Positions 8,544-17,406 of a DNA stretch of 64,000 nt are shown one piece after another; positions within the stretch are counted from its first letter, which is position 1, and every line of letters begins with the position of its first letter. A model generated the notes under the pieces. That model did no database searches. It was given only the letters and a program-made list of their open reading frames with translations, and was not told where the DNA came from. This DNA comes from Pseudolysinimonas kribbensis (GTDB taxonomy: Bacteria; Actinomycetota; Actinomycetes; Actinomycetales; Microbacteriaceae). A program made the translations under genes and the position numbers. Location of the stretch: positions 1,240,001 to 1,304,000 of the forward strand of contig NZ_BSVB01000001.1 of NCBI RefSeq assembly GCF_030161895.1, given 5' to 3'.

Positions 8544-9647
8544 TCAACGCTCGGGCGCCCGGTGGGTGCGCTCCGCCCCGGAGGAGAGGCCTGCACCCGT
8601 CCGGTCGCGAAATGCTGGTCCGGCGGGCACCCGCGACACCGCGCGCCGGTAGACCTCCAGATAGTCGCGCACCATCCGGTCCACGGCGAAGCGGCGCTCG
8701 GCCGTGCCCCGGATCCGGATGCGATCGAGCCGGGCCGCGGGCTCGACGACGGCGTTCGCGGCGTCGAGGTCATCGACGACGTAGCCGGTGACGCCCTGGT
8801 CGATGATCTCGCGCATCGATCCCCGCCGGTAGGCGATGACGGGCGTGCCGCAGGCCATCGCCTCGACGACCGACAGGCCGAAGGGTTCGTCGAAATGGAT
8901 CGGGTGCAGCAAGACGGCGGCCGAACCGAGAAGTCGCGACCGCTCCTCGGGGCCGATCGACCCGAGATACCGGACGTGCTCGCCGTCGAGGTGCGGGGCG
9001 ACCTCCTCGTCGAAGTAGCGCTGGTCGTGGATGATGCCCGCGATGATCAGCGGCCGTCCGTTGCGCCGGGCGATCTCGATCGCATCCGCCGTGCCCTTGT
9101 CGGGATGGATCCGTCCGAGCGTCATCAGGGCGTCGCCCGCGTGCGCGCTCGCCGTCAACTCGGAGAGGTCGATGCCATGGTGGATGGTTGCGGCGTAGCT
9201 CAGCTCCGGGCTGCGATCGGAGTCCGAGATCGCGACGTAGTGGGCCGCGCTCGGCACCTGCTGGGCCGCTCGATAAGCCGGCAGAATCCGCGGTCCGGAG
9301 AATCCGTGGATGGTCGTGACGACGGGCGCGCGCCACGACCGGGAGAGGGCGAGCGGAAGCCAGTCGAGATGACTGTGGATCAGGTCGAAGTCGCCGGAGC
9401 GCGCGATCGCGTGGCCGACGTGCAGCGCCTCCTGCACCCGGCCGTCGAGCTCGTCGTCCTCGGCGTAGCCGTAGGGCACGACGGCATCCAGAGTGGCGCT
9501 CGTGACCGAGTCCGCGGTCGCGAACAGGGTCACCTCCTCGCCGGCGGCGACCAGGCCCTCCGCGAGCAGGCCGGCCACGCGCTCCCACGGCCCGTAGTGG
9601 CGCGGCGGGGTGCGCCAGGCGACGGGAGCCAGGATGCCGATCCTCAT
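8544..9647 (-). CDS. GT4-family glycosyltransferase
   Basis: A 367-residue GT-B glycosyltransferase of the GT4 type. The N-terminal domain opens MRIGILAPVAWRTPPRHYG, and a histidine-rich acceptor-side segment reads HSHLDWLPLAL. The C-terminal nucleotide-sugar domain has LMTLGRIHPDKG, then the E-x7-E motif region EPFGLSVVEAMACGTPVIA. Donor and acceptor are not readable. It is the last gene of a four-gene operon (GT4, barrel protein, GH130 protein, GT4), overlapping its upstream neighbour by ATGA, so it probably acts on the same manno- or gluco-configured glycan. Confidence 0.88.
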   Translation of the reverse strand: MRIGILAPVAWRTPPRHYGPWERVAGLLAEGLVAAGEEVTLFATADSVTSATLDAVVPYGYAEDDELDGRVQEALHVGHAIARSGDFDLIHSHLDWLPLALSRSWRAPVVTTIHGFSGPRILPAYRAAQQVPSAAHYVAISDSDRSPELSYAATIHHGIDLSELTASAHAGDALMTLGRIHPDKGTADAIEIARRNGRPLIIAGIIHDQRYFDEEVAPHLDGEHVRYLGSIGPEERSRLLGSAAVLLHPIHFDEPFGLSVVEAMACGTPVIAYRRGSMREIIDQGVTGYVVDDLDAANAVVEPAARLDRIRIRGTAERRFAVDRMVRDYLEVYRRAVSRVPAGPAFRDRTGAGLSSGAERTHRAPER

Positions 9648-11121
9648 GCGGCGACCGGTGTCAGCGCAGCCAGCAGCTCGTCCAATCCGACCGAGCCGAC
9701 GCGGATGTGCGCATCGCCCACGCCGTACGGCAGCCACAGCGTCCCGTCGTGCAGCAGCGCCCCGCAGGAGTAGACGACGTTGGGCACGTAGCCGTCGCGG
9801 AGCAGACCGTGGGGATACAGGAGCGGGTCGTCCAGCTGGGCGATGACGCGGCTCGGATCGTCCAGATCGAGCAGCACCATGCCGAGGCTGTAGGTGCGCA
9901 TCGGTCCGACGCCGTGGATCAGCACCAGCCAACCTCGGTCCGTCTCGATCGGCGAGCCGCAATTGCCGCTCTGGACGACATCCCAGAGGCGGCTCGGGGC
10001 ATGCACGATGCCGTCGTCCGTCCAGACCAGGCCGTCCTGCGAATGAGCCAGCGCGAGGTTCTCGCCATCGGTGCGGGTCAGTGCGAGCTGCCGGCCGCCG
10101 ACGCTGCGCGGGAACAAAGCCATCCCCTTGTTGACCGCAGCGGCGCCGGACAGACGATGGATGCGGAAATGCCGTAGGTCGGCCGAGACGATCAAGCGGG
10201 GGCGATCGTGCGCCCGTCGTAGGCCGTGTACGTCGCGCGGTACTCGCGGCTGCCGTCGTCGTTCTCGACCTGGACGAAGCGCGCATCTTCCATACCGTGG
10301 CTCTCCTCGGACGAGAAGGGCAGCAGCACTCGCTGCGTCAGGTCGCTGGAGTCGGCGAAGCGGGCGTGGTAGGCCGACCAGGCCATGGCCCGCACGACCT
10401 CGAGATCGCCGTGAAGGTCGCGGCGCTGGGCGAGGTCGACCGGGAGCTCGCGAATGGCGTCCTCGATCTGCCCGCTGCGAAAGGAGGCCGGCAGCCCGCG
10501 GACGATCGCGGCGGAGAGCTCATTGAGCCGCGTCTCCTGCTCGAGCGCCTCACGGAAGTGGTCACGCGTCCAGTCGCCCTCGCTGATGGTCGCGCTCGAC
10601 AGCGGGAGGTCCCGATGCTCGAAGACCCAGCCGGCGGAGCCGATCACGGCCGAGGCGAACCCGATGGACGACACGTGGCCCTCGCCGATCGCCCGCAGCG
10701 CGACCGCGACGCGAAGCTCTCCGGGGGCCAGCCCGCTCTGGTCGGGGTGCGGCGTCGCGCTGGGGTTGCACAACGCGGCGCCTTCCACCGCGTACTCCAT
10801 CGTGAAGACAGCGCCCAGCACGATGGTCTGCTCCGGGGTGAGCTGCGCGGGACGCGATCCGGAACCCGCGGACGCGACCGTCTCGGCATGGCGCGTCAGC
10901 AGGTCGATGAGCCCGTCGTGTCGTTCGCCGAAGTCGCGGACGATGGCCTCGGCGCTCTGCCGGAGAGTGATCGGAGGGAGGGCCAGGACGCGGTCGACGA
11001 TCTCGCCGGCGCGAGAGCGAACCCGGGTCGGCCCCTCGCCCGGCAGGAAGAGCCTCGCGGTCACCCGCGCCGGGTCGGCGTGCAGCCCGGCGCCTGCGTC
11101 GGTCAGATCGAGCGCGCCCAT
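9644..11121 (-). CDS. GH130-family glycosidase/phosphorylase-like protein (frame break)
   Basis: This is a five-bladed-propeller GH130-type protein of about 492 residues. GH130 enzymes are phosphorylases or hydrolases of beta-mannosides. The first part holds a helical extension and the conserved acid region SHGMEDARFVQ, followed by YRATYTAYDG. The second part has NKGMALFPR, ENLALAHS, GNCGSPIETDRGWL and PHGLLRDGYVPNVVYSCGA, typical of the propeller core. The frame breaks near 10195-10203 in a five-G run; one more base joins the halves as TIAP-RLIVSADL. The operon pairs it with two GT4 enzymes. Substrate is unknown. Confidence 0.8.
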
Positions 11122-12166
11122 CACAGGGTCCGGTGGTCGGTCAACGACCGCATGTGCTGAGACGTGCTGAGAGCGGCGAGCGTCGACTCGGCTCCGCGGT
11201 TCCGGTTGCGGCCGGCGGGTTGCAGCCCGTCGAATCCCGCCCCCACGGCGGGATCGATCATGGCGACCCCGGCATCGTTGTCGCCGAGGAACCAGGCCCA
11301 CGCCATCCGCACCGTGTCCGCCCACCGTTCCCCATGTCCCAGGCGATGAGCGCATGCGGCCGCATCGGCGATGTCGCCGGCCTCGATCGGCTGCTGGTCG
11401 AACTGCGGGCCGTCGTCGCCGCGCCCCCGGCCGAGCGCGCCCGTGACGGAAAGGTGTCCTCGACGGGTCTGCACGAGCACCAGGAAGGAGAGCGCCGCGA
11501 GTCCGCGCTCGGTCAGGCGCCGGTCGCCGAGTGCCGCGCCCGCGACGAGCAGCGCGTGCGGGATCGTGCCGTTGCCGTAGCGCAGGCGGGGCTCCGGCCA
11601 CGGCCAGGTCGCATCCTCGGACTCCGGGATCGCCGCGACGCCGTCGATCAGCAGCCGTCGTGCCGTCTCCGAGCGCGGATCGATCGCCAGCACCGACGCC
11701 GCACCGATCACGGCCGACGCCATGGCGCGCAGATGGGGGATCGCTGTCGGGCGGCCCGCTCGAACGCCACCCGCGCGCGCTGTCGCACGGAAGGATCGAC
11801 CGCGGAGGCGGCCGTGACGCCGAGGGCTCGGATCGCACGCCCCCACCAGTCGCCGAGGCCCTGCTCATCGGTCCAGGCGCCCATCCGGCTCAGCCGGTTG
11901 TGCGCCCGTCCGTTGAAGGCGATGGCGGCCTCACTGAATCGCAGGTAGGTCTCCAGGAGGTCGGCCGCCGTGGCGGAATCATCCTTCGAGCCGACCACCA
12001 CCATCAACCCCCGGGCGACATCGTCGAGGCAGTAGCCGTGCTCCCGGCGAGGCGTCGAGTGATCGGCGTGCTCGAAGAGGCCCAGGTGGTCGCTCATGGA
12101 CGCCAGATGCGTCAGGGGCAGCTCGGTGGTCTGTTCGACGAGACGACGTTCATCGAGTGCGATCAT
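11121..12166 (-). CDS. Alpha-barrel (glycosidase-like) protein of GT4-GH130 operon (frame break)
   Basis: About 348 residues after repair; I cannot name the family with certainty. It is helix-rich with repeated aromatic clusters resembling an (alpha/alpha)6 barrel: EHGYCLDDVARGLMV, RLSRMGAWTDEQGLGDWWGRA, then WPWPEPRLRYGNGTIPHAL and RMAWAWFLGDNDAG. Barrel proteins of this kind are often found fused or next to mannosyl glycosyltransferases in actinobacteria. The frame breaks near 11737-11741 in a C-run on the coding strand. Start ATG overlaps the upstream GT4 stop; stop overlaps the GH130 start. Function inferred only from the operon. Confidence 0.65.
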
Positions 12167-13305
12167 GCGGTGAGCACGGCGGCGTGTGCGATGAGGTCGT
12201 CGGCGAGAGTGCGATACCTCGGCGCGATGTCCGCCCAACTCGTCCCGGTGATCGCGGCGGCGACCGACCGATTCGGAGAATCGAGCCGGCCCAGCGCCGC
12301 CCGCACGCCGTCCGCGATGGCAGCCGGATCCTCATGGGGCACGACGGTGCCGACGCCGTCGCCGAGAAGCTCCACCGCATGGGGGAAGGCGGTGGCCACC
12401 ACGGGCTTGCCCGCGGCGATCGCCTCGACCAGGACGCCGGATGTGACCTGCGTGCGGGAGTCGTAGGGAAGCAGCACCAGGTCTGCGGAGCCCACCCGCG
12501 CCGCGAGTTGTGCGGCATCCAGGTAGCGGTCCTCGAGGACGACCCGATCCTCCAGTCCCAGCTCGGCCACGAGGGCATGCAGGCTCTCGCGGTATGTCTC
12601 GCCCTCGTGCGCGACGACCTTCGGATGGGTCTGACCCGACACGATGTAGCGAACGTCGGGCTCACTGCCGGCCAGCGCGGCGATCGCGCGGATGCCGTGC
12701 TCGATGCCCTTGCCGGGTCCGATGAGGCCCCAGGTCAAGACGGAACGATGGTCGCCCGCTTCACGCGGTGCCGCCGCCCATGCGGGGACGCCGTGAGGGA
12801 TCACGCTGACCTTGCGGAGGTCGATCGCGTAGTGCTCGCGGAGCCGGCTGAGCGCCGCCGCGGTCATCACGACCAGGGCGCTCGCCGACCCCGCGACCCG
12901 CTCGAGGACCGCGCGCTGGCCGGCCGTGGGCGCATCGAGCACCGTGTGCAGGACGACGATGCTCGGCACGGTCAGCAGCTCGAGCACCCGCACGGCATCC
13001 GATCCGTCCTCGCCGCCGAAGATGCCGTACTCGTGCTGGACGATGGCCACATCGCTCGCGCTCAGCGCCCGCGCCGCGGCACGGATCGCCGACTCATCGG
13101 CGGCTCCCACGGACGCGAGTTCCGCCACGATCCGCGAGCGGGTCCGGATCGCCGCGACCGCCGGCTGCGCGAGCTCATCCATCATGCGCACGATCCGTGC
13201 GTCCGGCTCGCCGTCGCGCGTGATCGCCATCGCGAGCGCCTCGGTGAAGGTCGCAAGGCCGCATCGCGTCGGGGGATAGGTGCTGAGGAAGCTGAATCCG
13301 GTCAC
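12163..13305 (-). CDS. GT4-family glycosyltransferase, operon leader
   Basis: A 380-residue GT4-type glycosyltransferase. The N-terminus FLSTYPPTRCGLATFTEAL is the glycine-rich opening seen in GT4 enzymes. A central VQHEYGIFGGEDG follows, then the donor-binding half with LTWGLIGPGKGIEHGI and a C-terminal TSGVLVEAIAAGKPVVAT carrying the glutamate of the E-x7-E region. GTG start with a GAGGT ribosome site; first gene of the four-gene operon and divergent from the DUF2231 gene. The adjacent upstream space has a small TACCGAACGGTA palindrome (13364-13375) whose role is unknown. Confidence 0.87.
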   Translation of the reverse strand: MTGFSFLSTYPPTRCGLATFTEALAMAITRDGEPDARIVRMMDELAQPAVAAIRTRSRIVAELASVGAADESAIRAAARALSASDVAIVQHEYGIFGGEDGSDAVRVLELLTVPSIVVLHTVLDAPTAGQRAVLERVAGSASALVVMTAAALSRLREHYAIDLRKVSVIPHGVPAWAAAPREAGDHRSVLTWGLIGPGKGIEHGIRAIAALAGSEPDVRYIVSGQTHPKVVAHEGETYRESLHALVAELGLEDRVVLEDRYLDAAQLAARVGSADLVLLPYDSRTQVTSGVLVEAIAAGKPVVATAFPHAVELLGDGVGTVVPHEDPAAIADGVRAALGRLDSPNRSVAAAITGTSWADIAPRYRTLADDLIAHAAVLTA

Positions 13306-13555
13306 GATGGACCTCTCACTCGTTCCGAGACGACGATGTCGTGATCGGAAGATGCGAGACGTCTACCGAACGGTATCTCTCGGGGAACAGCGCACCCTCG
13401 GGCCATCCGGTTCACCCCGCGGACCGGACCGCGCAGGCTATGACGTCCAGTGTACGCCGACCGTCTTGCGCACGGCCGGTGATTCCGCAAGCCTCTGCGA
13501 TCGCGCGGGCAGCGGGGACAGAGTGGAGCGCATCCAACGAAAGGGAGATGCCACG

Positions 13556-14086
13556 ATGTCCGGCTCTGAAGGACAACAGATGAACGACGAAGCCCTCCGC
13601 CGCGCGAAGCGACCGCTGACCCCGCTCGCCGGGCCCTACGGCCATCCGTTCCACTCGCTCCTGGTCACGGTGCCGATCGGCACCTGGATCGGGGCGCTCA
13701 TCTTCGATATCGCCAGGGCGGCGGGTGCCGACCACGGGTACCGGGACGCCGCCGGCTGGTTGATCCTGATCGGCCTGATCGGCGCGGTGCTGGCCGCCGT
13801 CCTCGGCCTCATGGACCTCAGCCGGCTCCGCTCGGGCACCCGGGCGCAGCGCGTCGCACTGATCCACATGACCATCAACCTCGTCGTGGTGGTGCTGTTC
13901 ATCGTGAACCTCATCGTGCGCGTGAACACCGACGGCATCGCCGGCCCGCTGACGCTCGACATCATCGCCGTGGTGCTGTTGGGCGTCTCGGGGTTCCTGG
14001 GCGGAGAGCTGGCGTACCGGTACGGCGTGCGGGTCGCCGACGAGGAGACGCAGCGCGCCGCCTACCAGGGCGCTCGACGCGGTTGA
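13556..14086 (+). CDS. DUF2231-like integral membrane protein
   Basis: A 176-residue protein with four hydrophobic helices and the DUF2231 opening AGPYGHPFHSLLVTVPIG, in which the HPxH-type histidines and proline are conserved. Later helices include HMTINLVVVVLFIVNLIV and VVLLGVSGFLGGELAYRYGV. The ATG at 13556 is preceded by AAGGGAG at 13541-13547; a longer open frame upstream lacks a ribosome site. Family function is unknown; some relatives are linked to electron transfer. A GT2 gene follows eight bases downstream and may be co-transcribed. Confidence 0.8.
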   Translation: MSGSEGQQMNDEALRRAKRPLTPLAGPYGHPFHSLLVTVPIGTWIGALIFDIARAAGADHGYRDAAGWLILIGLIGAVLAAVLGLMDLSRLRSGTRAQRVALIHMTINLVVVVLFIVNLIVRVNTDGIAGPLTLDIIAVVLLGVSGFLGGELAYRYGVRVADEETQRAAYQGARRG

Positions 14087-14093
14087 ATGCCGG

Positions 14094-14824
14094 ATGAGCT
14101 CCGAGGGCGTGCGGCGCACGGTGTCGGTCGTCATCCCGGTCCGCGACGACGCCGACTTCCTCGAGCGCTGCCTCGAGGCGCTCGACCGGCAGACCGTCGC
14201 GCCCGACGAGATCGTCGTGGTCGACAACCGGAGCAGCGACCGCACGCCGACCATCGCGCGGCGCCGGCGGGTGCGGCTTCTCGAGGAGCCGATGCTCGGG
14301 ATCCCGCCCGCCGCGTCCGCCGGGTACGACGCGGCCTCCGGCGAGATCATCGCGCGGCTCGACGCCGACTCCGTGCCGCCGCCCGGCTGGACAGCTCGCA
14401 TCCACGCCGCCTGGGACGCGGAGCCCGGCCTGGACGCGATCACCGGCCCGGGCCGGCTGGACTCCGTGCCGCGGCTGCTCCGGCCGATCGCGACGCTGCT
14501 GTACATGCGGTCGTACTTCGCGCTGTCGGTCGTGCTGCTCGGTCGCCCTGCGCTGTTCGGCTCGAACTTCGCAATGACGCGGGACGTCTGGGCGTCGGCC
14601 CGCTCGCGCGTGCATCGCACCGACCCGCGCGTCCACGACGATCTCGACCTGAGCTTCGCGCTGCCCCGCGGCTCGCGCGTGCGCTACGAGCCGGGGCTGG
14701 CCCTGCACATCTCGTCGCGGCCGCTGCGGACGCCGCTCGGGATGGCGCTGCGCATCGGGCGGGGGTCCGCACGATCGCCGTGAACCGGGACGCCCTCGTC
14801 GGGCCACGCCGGCGCCGGTCCTGA
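14094..14824 (+). CDS. GT2-family glycosyltransferase (C-terminal frame break)
   Basis: A GT-A fold family 2 glycosyltransferase, about 243 residues after repair. The N-terminus has SVVIPVRDDADFLERCL, the donor motif VVDNRSSDRT and the metal-binding ARLDADSVPPPGW. The acceptor-side ED-like motif is HDDLDLSFAL. The last ~20 residues change frame near 14762-14766 at a five-G run; one added base gives the basic tail VRTIAVNRDALVGPRRRR. A single hydrophobic stretch around residues 120-150 suggests membrane association. Acceptor unknown. Confidence 0.8.
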
Positions 14825-14857
14825 CGTCCGGCCCCGGCCGAGTCGTACGATCGAGGG

Positions 14858-14908
14858 GTGAACGCGATCCGGATGGAGGTCCTCGGCGCCTGCGCCGACC
14901 CGAGGTAG
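14858..14908 (+). CDS. Putative 16-aa leader peptide of the FBP gene
   Basis: GTG at 14858 opens a 16-codon frame, VNAIRMEVLGACADPR, ending in TAG at 14906-14908. A TACGAT -10-like hexamer at 14846-14851 places the expected transcription start on the GTG itself, so the frame would be leaderless, a common mode in actinobacteria. No ribosome site with proper spacing precedes it. The stop codon directly abuts the left arm of a hairpin that hides the ribosome site of the next gene. This is the classic layout of a translational attenuator. Purely sequence-based; not seen in any annotation I know. Confidence 0.45.
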   Translation: MNAIRMEVLGACADPR

Positions 14909-14953
14909 GTCCTGTCGACCCGCGTTCCCTTTTTCTTCTTCTCTCGACAGGAC
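14909..14953 (+). promoter_or_regulatory. Hairpin sequestering the ribosome site of the FBP gene
   Basis: GTCCTGTCGA (14909-14918) pairs perfectly with TCGACAGGAC (14944-14953) around a pyrimidine-rich 25-base loop. The right arm contains the AGGA (14949-14952) that would serve the ATG at 14962. The left arm starts one base after the leader stop codon, so a ribosome stalled near the end of the leader would open the stem and free the AGGA. Confidence 0.5.
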
Positions 14954-14961
14954 ATCCCTTC

Positions 14962-15453
14962 ATGCACGCCCTCTCCGAGGACGCCGTCCGCGCGTCCCTT
15001 CTCAACGCGAGCCTGCGCGAGCACACGGCGCTCGCGCTCCCGCCCGGATTCGCCGAGCTGCCCTGGCCCGACCTCGACTACCTCGGCTGGCGCGATCCGA
15101 AGCAGCCGCTCACCGGCTACGTCGTCGCGCTGGTCGACGACGAGCCGGCGGGCGTGCTGCTCCGGCAGGCGGAACGCGCACCACGCGCCCGGGCGCAGTG
15201 CTCGTGGTGCGACGACGTGCAGCTGCCCAACGACGTCGCCTTCTTCAGCGCCCGGCGCGCCGGGCACGCCGGGCGTCGCGGCGACACGGTCGGCACGCTC
15301 GCCTGCGCCGGCTTCGAGTGCTCGCGCAACGTGCGCCGGATGCCGGTGCTCGCCTACCCGGGGTTCGACCGGGAGGCCGAGCGCCTGCGCCGGATCGACG
15401 CGCTGCGGGAGCACGTCGGCGCGTTCCTGCGCCGGATCAGGGACGGGGACTAG
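14962..15453 (+). CDS. FBP-domain (EF-G-binding, treble-clef zinc finger) protein
   Basis: A 163-residue protein of the FBP family, related to the C-terminal zinc-finger domain of FusB-type proteins that bind elongation factor G and can confer fusidic acid tolerance. The four zinc ligands are seen as CSWCDDV near residue 74 and CAGFECSRNVRR near residue 114. A Trp/Pro-rich front (LPWPDLDYLGWRDP) and basic C-terminal helix flank it. It is preceded by a probable leader-peptide attenuator and overlaps the convergent epimerase gene by four bases at CTAG. Confidence 0.85.
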   Translation: MHALSEDAVRASLLNASLREHTALALPPGFAELPWPDLDYLGWRDPKQPLTGYVVALVDDEPAGVLLRQAERAPRARAQCSWCDDVQLPNDVAFFSARRAGHAGRRGDTVGTLACAGFECSRNVRRMPVLAYPGFDREAERLRRIDALREHVGAFLRRIRDGD

Positions 15454-16052
15454 GCCGCCGCGACCGGCTCGTCGGTGACGACGACGACCCCGCTCGGCGC
15501 ATCCAGCAGGGCGACGGTCTTCTCCGCCGCCGTGTCGATCTGCACGCGGGGCGCGGCCGGGAGCTGCGCCTCGTTGTAGGTGCCGGGACCGTAGAACTGC
15601 CCGTAGCTGAGGAGCACGCCGCCCTCCGCGAGCACGCTCGACTCCAGCTCCCGGACGGCCAGCGCATCCGGGCCGTCCGGAAGCTGCCAGGCCACTGTCT
15701 GGGCGAGGATCTTCGGCGACCCGCTCGCGCGGGCCGCGTCGATGATGTTCCGGTTGCCGACCGTCCGGATCCGGGCGTTGCGTTCGGCGTGCTCGGGAAT
15801 CCGCGTCACGTCGTCGGGGAGGTCGGTGAGCTCGTTCAGGACCACGTCCGGCCGGAAGGCGGCGACCGCCTCGATCAGCGCGTCGCGATCGAAGACGTCG
15901 ACCACGACGGGTTCGGCGCCGAGGTCGGCGAGAAGCGCCGCGTTGCTCGAGGACCGCGTCATCCCGGCGACGGTGTGTCCGCCCTCGACGAGCAGCGGGA
16001 TCAGCCGGCGGCCGATCACACCGGAGGCTCCGGCAAGGAAGATTCTGGACAT
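15450..16052 (-). CDS. NAD(P)-dependent epimerase/dehydratase-like reductase
   Basis: An atypical SDR of about 200 residues with the nucleotide motif FLAGASGVIGRRL at the N-terminus and FRPDVVLNELTDLPDD in place of the usual catalytic region. The middle carries AWQLPDGPDALAVRELE and YGQFYGPGTYNEAQLP. Substrate unknown. ATG 16052 gives the canonical start and has GAAGAGAGCAGG upstream; a GTG at 16097 that overlaps the MFS stop by four bases is an alternative. It is downstream of the MFS gene and probably co-transcribed. Confidence 0.78.
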   Translation of the reverse strand: MSRIFLAGASGVIGRRLIPLLVEGGHTVAGMTRSSSNAALLADLGAEPVVVDVFDRDALIEAVAAFRPDVVLNELTDLPDDVTRIPEHAERNARIRTVGNRNIIDAARASGSPKILAQTVAWQLPDGPDALAVRELESSVLAEGGVLLSYGQFYGPGTYNEAQLPAAPRVQIDTAAEKTVALLDAPSGVVVVTDEPVAAA

Positions 16053-16093
16053 TCGGGGGTACCTGCTCTCTTCTGGATGGATCACGGACCGGC

Positions 16094-17293
16094 TCACACG
16101 GTGCGCCGGAGTCGCAGCTGCGCCAGGAGGCTGACGAGCGTGAGGAGGATGGTGACGATCGTGTAGCCGACCACCGCGGGCACGGTCCCGAACGGGGTGG
16201 CGAGGACGCCCTCGACCACGATCGGCACGCCGAACGCGAGGTACGAGACGACATAGACGGCCGCGACCACGGCCGCACGCTGATGCGCGGGGGCGAGCGG
16301 CAGGATGAGCCGGATCGCACCGCTGAACGACGCGCCGAACGCGAGACCCGCGATCGCCTGACCCGCGAGCACGATCGCCAGGCTGTCCGCGGAGATGCCC
16401 GCGACGATGCCGAGGGAGCCGATCAGGGACGCGGCGATGCCGATCCCCGTCGCCCGTCCGGCGCTCATGCGCGTTAACAGCAGCGCGACGAGCGTCGCCA
16501 CGGCTGGAGCCACGAATCCCGTGAAGCCGTTGACGAAGCCGCTGTCGAGCGCGAAGACGCTCCGGACCATGGCGGGCGCCAGCCCGCCGGAGAGGCCGGC
16601 CAGCATCCAGACTGCGGCGATCACGGGCGCGAGCGCCGCGAACTGGGCGCGCGCCGGGGCGGGAACGGTGACGCGAGGGACGAGGGACCGCGCCGTGCCG
16701 CCCTGCCCGCCGGCGGTCTCGGGCGAGGCGATCACGGCGACGCCGCCGACGACGGTGAGCACGATGAGGACGACGAAGACGATCTCGTTCGCGTCGGGAC
16801 TGAACTGGAGCGCGAGGCCGGCGAGCAGCGAGCCGAGCGCGAGCCCTCCCGTCAGGCTGACGTTGCCGAGGACGGCGCCGAGGTTCTTCCGGCCCCGCGG
16901 CGCGAGCTCAACGAGCGCTGCGGTGAAGGCCGACGTCGCGGCCCCGCTCGCGACGCCCTGCACCACGCGGCCGGCGATGACCCAGCCGATGTCGGTGCCG
17001 ACCAGGAACAGCACGTCGGATGCGAGCTGCACGACAAGCGCACCGGCGAGCACGGGTCGACGGCCGACGTGATCCGAGAGGGAGCCCAGCGTCAGCGCGG
17101 CGACGAGGAAGCCGACCGCGTAGACGGCGAAGGCGACGTTCAGCATCGCGGGCGGGAAGTCCCATCGCGTCTGATAGGCCACGAGCAGCGGCGTCAGGGC
17201 CCCCGCGCCGAGATAGAGGCTGGAGAAGGCGACCGCCGAACCGGCCGTGGCGACACCCGCGGGCAGGAACCGAGCGGAAGATGCGGAGGTCAT
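16094..17293 (-). CDS. Major facilitator superfamily transporter
   Basis: A 399-residue MFS permease with about twelve hydrophobic helices. The signature loop between helices 2 and 3 is GSLSDHVGRRPVLAG, and the equivalent in helix 5 is GGLALGSLLAG, consistent with a drug:H+ antiporter-like exporter. The ATG has a GAGGAGT ribosome site. It is followed by the epimerase gene and preceded, in the same direction, by a MocR-type regulator. Two direct repeats in the gap suggest that the regulator controls it. Substrate not predictable. Confidence 0.88.
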   Translation of the reverse strand: MTSASSARFLPAGVATAGSAVAFSSLYLGAGALTPLLVAYQTRWDFPPAMLNVAFAVYAVGFLVAALTLGSLSDHVGRRPVLAGALVVQLASDVLFLVGTDIGWVIAGRVVQGVASGAATSAFTAALVELAPRGRKNLGAVLGNVSLTGGLALGSLLAGLALQFSPDANEIVFVVLIVLTVVGGVAVIASPETAGGQGGTARSLVPRVTVPAPARAQFAALAPVIAAVWMLAGLSGGLAPAMVRSVFALDSGFVNGFTGFVAPAVATLVALLLTRMSAGRATGIGIAASLIGSLGIVAGISADSLAIVLAGQAIAGLAFGASFSGAIRLILPLAPAHQRAAVVAAVYVVSYLAFGVPIVVEGVLATPFGTVPAVVGYTIVTILLTLVSLLAQLRLRRTV

Positions 17294-17367
17294 CGGGACT
17301 CCTCGACGTGGACGACGACACCGAGGGATTTCGTGCCGACGACTGCCAAGCTAGTCAGATGTGGACT

Positions 17368-17406
17368 GGATTTACGGACCACTCACTCGCCGGGATTACA
17401 GACCAC
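17368..17406 (-). promoter_or_regulatory. Direct repeats upstream of MFS gene (possible MocR sites)
   Basis: On the minus strand GTGGTCTGTAATCC (17393-17406) is followed by GTGGTCCGTAAATCC (17368-17382). The two copies lie about 24 bases apart, in the same orientation, between the MocR-type regulator and the MFS start. MocR/PdxR regulators typically bind direct repeats, which makes this a good candidate. The first copy overlaps the last codons of the regulator. Confidence 0.45.
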
